Positions 6,188 through 8,075 of a DNA stretch of 8,075 nt are shown piece by piece; positions within the stretch are counted from its first letter, which is position 1; each line of letters begins with the position of its first letter. This stretch comes from Verrucomicrobia bacterium TMED44 (GTDB taxonomy: Bacteria; Verrucomicrobiota; Verrucomicrobiia; Opitutales; Seribacteraceae). Position numbers and translations under genes: made by a program. Below the pieces are notes generated by a model. That model was not told where the DNA came from, ran no database searches, and saw only the letters and a program-made list of their open reading frames with translations. Location: positions 17,928 through 26,002 of the forward strand of contig NHCX01000086.1 in assembly GCA_002168015.1 (NCBI GenBank). The letters run 5' to 3'.

Positions 6188-8075
6188 CTAAGCGTCGAAG
6201 CCTAGGTTAGGCCGTAACCATTTTAAGGCTTTCTCTATCGGCCACTTCTTGCGTAGGGCATAATCTTCAACCTGATCTCGGCCCAAACTTCCAACATTGA
6301 AGTATCGAGCTTTTGCGTTGGAAAAATATAATCCTGAAACTGAACATCCTGGATTCATTGCCCGTGACTCGGTTAAATCAAGGCCGATATTTTTACTAAC
6401 AGAAAGTAAATCCCAAATCTGGTCTTTCTCAGTATGGTCTGGTTGGCTAGGGTATCCACATGCTGGTCGAATGCCTTGATACTTCTCTGCGACAAGGTCT
6501 TGACTGCTCAAGTTTTCTGACATTCCATACTTCCACCATTCTCTAACTTTTTTGTGGGTGAGTTCGGCCATCGCTTCTGCAAAGCGATCTCCCAGTGCCT
6601 TGACCATAATTGAGGAATAATCGTCGTTATCTTGTTCAAATTCAAGAGCAAGTTTTTCTACACCACTTCCTGCACACACTGCAAAAGCTCCAAGGTAATC
6701 CGTCTTTCCTGATGCTAGAGGTGCAATGTAATCTGAAAGACAATAATGTGGTTGGTTCGGGATGGACTGTTGCCTTCTAAGAAAATGAAATGTGTCTAGC
6801 TTATTTGTTTTGCTTAAGTCTTCGTACACATGAACATCGTCACCTGATGAGTTTGCTGGCCATAAGCCAACGACTGCTTCACACGAAAAGCAGTCTTCCT
6901 TGACAATTTTTTCCAGGAGTTCCTGTGCATGATCAAACAATTTTTGGGCTTCGTCTCCGACTTTTTCTTTCTTTAAAATTTCTGGATATTTTCCTTTCAG
7001 TTCCCACGACCAGAAAAATGGAGACCAATCAAAATAATCTATAACTTCTTCTAACTCAGATTTGAAGGACTGTACGCCAAGTTTTTCGGCAAAAGGTTCT
7101 TCGATAGTTTGAGTCTTCCAATCTATAACCACGCCTTTGGAGCGTGATTCGGATAATGCAGTAAGCTTTTTTTCTCCTTTTTGTTCATGTTTAATTCGAA
7201 TCTTTTCCTGTCTTTCTTTGAGTTCGTTTACAAAATCTTCCTTTTTGCCTGATTGGGTAAGGTCGTTGCATACATTAACTACCAGGGAAGCATCGGCTAC
7301 CTGCACAACTGCCTCTTCGTAATGGGGTGCAATTTTAATTGCGGTATGATCTTTACCGGTGGTTGCTCCACCAATTAAAAGTGGGATAGTAAACCCACCT
7401 TTTTGCATTTCCTGTGCGTTGTGGATCATTTCATCAAGGGAGGGGGTTATGAGCCCACTCAACCCGAGGATATCTGCACTGTGTTTTTTTACAGCCTCTA
7501 AAATTTTATCACATGAGACCATTACTCCGAGGTCAATTACCTCCCAATTATTGCAAGCCAGAACTACGCCCACAATATTCTTCCCGATGTCATGGACATC
7601 GCCTTTAACCGTAGCAATGACCATAGTTCCTCTTTTATTGGATTCTCCTTCCTCTTTCTCAGCTTCCATGTAAGGCTCTAGGTAAGCGACTGCCTTTTTC
7701 ATTACCCGAGCGCTTTTTACAACCTGTGGAAGAAACATCTTTCCGCTTCCAAATAAGTCGCCGACTACTTTCATGCCATCCATCAAGGGGCCCTCTATCA
7801 CTTCAAGAGGGCGACCAAGTAATTGTCGAGCTTCCTCAGCATCTTTTTCTGCATAATCTCCAATCCCTTTTACGAGGGCATAAGAAAGTCTTTCACTCAC
7901 AGGTTTCTCGCGCCATGATAAATCAGGGCCTTCTGATTTCCGACCTTCGTTTTGGTCCTTAATTTTTTCGGCATAAGCAAGTAATTCTTCTCCCGCCTCC
8001 TTATTTTTATTAAGCACTACCGCTTCGACCTTTTCTCTAAGTATGGGATCGATTTCGTCGTATACAGCTAACATA
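6188..8075 (-). CDS. metH: Cobalamin-dependent methionine synthase, C-terminal half (5' end beyond the right edge)
   Basis: Cytoplasmic enzyme that transfers the methyl group of 5-methyltetrahydrofolate to homocysteine through methylcobalamin. Numbering the visible residues from the Met at 8074: B12 cap domain about 55-145; cobalamin-binding Rossmann domain about 148-290, with DVHDIG (159-164) whose His161 is the lower axial ligand, Asp159 and Ser212 of the ligand triad, [13 protein letters not shown] (204-216) and GGATT (235-239); and the AdoMet-binding activation domain about 315-628, with [16 protein letters not shown] (349-364), [15 protein letters not shown] (536-550) and SVSGLYFS (578-585). 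The C-terminus ending in LGFDA matches E. coli MetH almost residue for residue, so nothing is lost at that end. E. coli MetH has 1227 residues, so about 600 (homocysteine and folate modules) lie outside the window. The ATG at 8072-8074 is an internal Met, not the start. Confidence 0.97.
   Translation of the reverse strand, partial: MLAVYDEIDPILREKVEAVVLNKNKEAGEELLAYAEKIKDQNEGRKSEGPDLSWREKPVSERLSYALVKGIGDYAEKDAEEARQLLGRPLEVIEGPLMDGMKVVGDLFGSGKMFLPQVVKSARVMKKAVAYLEPYMEAEKEEGESNKRGTMVIATVKGDVHDIGKNIVGVVLACNNWEVIDLGVMVSCDKILEAVKKHSADILGLSGLITPSLDEMIHNAQEMQKGGFTIPLLIGGATTGKDHTAIKIAPHYEEAVVQVADASLVVNVCNDLTQSGKKEDFVNELKERQEKIRIKHEQKGEKKLTALSESRSKGVVIDWKTQTIEEPFAEKLGVQSFKSELEEVIDYFDWSPFFWSWELKGKYPEILKKEKVGDEAQKLFDHAQELLEKIVKEDCFSCEAVVGLWPANSSGDDVHVYEDLSKTNKLDTFHFLRRQQSIPNQPHYCLSDYIAPLASGKTDYLGAFAVCAGSGVEKLALEFEQDNDDYSSIMVKALGDRFAEAMAELTHKKVREWWKYGMSENLSSQDLVAEKYQGIRPACGYPSQPDHTEKDQIWDLLSVSKNIGLDLTESRAMNPGCSVSGLYFSNAKARYFNVGSLGRDQVEDYALRKKWPIEKALKWLRPNLGFDA

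Noticed and set aside
8072..8074. ATG as a possible metH start
   Set aside because: The preceding sequence lies outside the window. Residues after this Met match the middle of MetH, just before the B12 cap domain, so it is an internal codon of a longer gene.

Overview
This window is a stretch of bacterial housekeeping chromosome. Every gene lies on the minus strand and coding density is very high. Read in the direction of transcription (right to left), the order is: the C-terminal half of cobalamin-dependent methionine synthase (metH, cut by the right edge), threonyl-tRNA synthetase (thrS), membrane protein insertion efficiency factor (yidD), isochorismate synthase (menF), SEPHCHC synthase (menD), and a formamidopyrimidine-DNA glycosylase of the Fpg/MutM family (cut by the left edge).

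The fpg reading frame runs open from position 781 to the left edge. I translated it by hand: it gives 260 residues without a stop and shows the family motifs from the N-terminal proline to the C-terminal finger.

Layout: metH and thrS are separated by 56 nt, and thrS and yidD by about 71 nt (35 nt if an upstream TTG start is used). yidD and menF overlap by 4 nt (ATGA). menF and menD are separated by 2 nt, and menD starts with GTG. menD and fpg overlap by 8 nt. I see no convincing terminator or tRNA in any gap, so yidD-menF-menD-fpg very likely form one translationally coupled transcript, possibly together with thrS and metH. No stretch over 100 nt lacks a gene. I see no mobile element, CRISPR array, phage remnant or toxin-antitoxin pair.

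Organism (inference): the base composition looks AT-leaning, in the 40s % GC judged by eye. The YidD form with a longer SPLK...GP..RCRF loop, a ThrS without a TGS domain but with an insert before MNCP, and an Fpg with a CP.T...GGRT.CW tail together resemble Verrucomicrobiota or a related PVC-group bacterium as I remember those families. This was not tested by a search. menF and menD imply classical (chorismate via isochorismate) menaquinone synthesis and hence a quinone-based respiratory chain. metH implies use of cobalamin.

Functional links: MenF and MenD are consecutive steps, chorismate to isochorismate to SEPHCHC. The others (methionine regeneration, tRNA charging, membrane protein insertion, oxidative DNA repair) share no pathway with them, so the cluster looks like a housekeeping operon rather than a dedicated system. 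I found no evidence of a new biological system. The points most worth a second look are the altered zinc finger of Fpg, the TGS-less ThrS with its insert, a 7-bp perfect hairpin just before the menD start, and the placement of yidD away from its usual neighbours.
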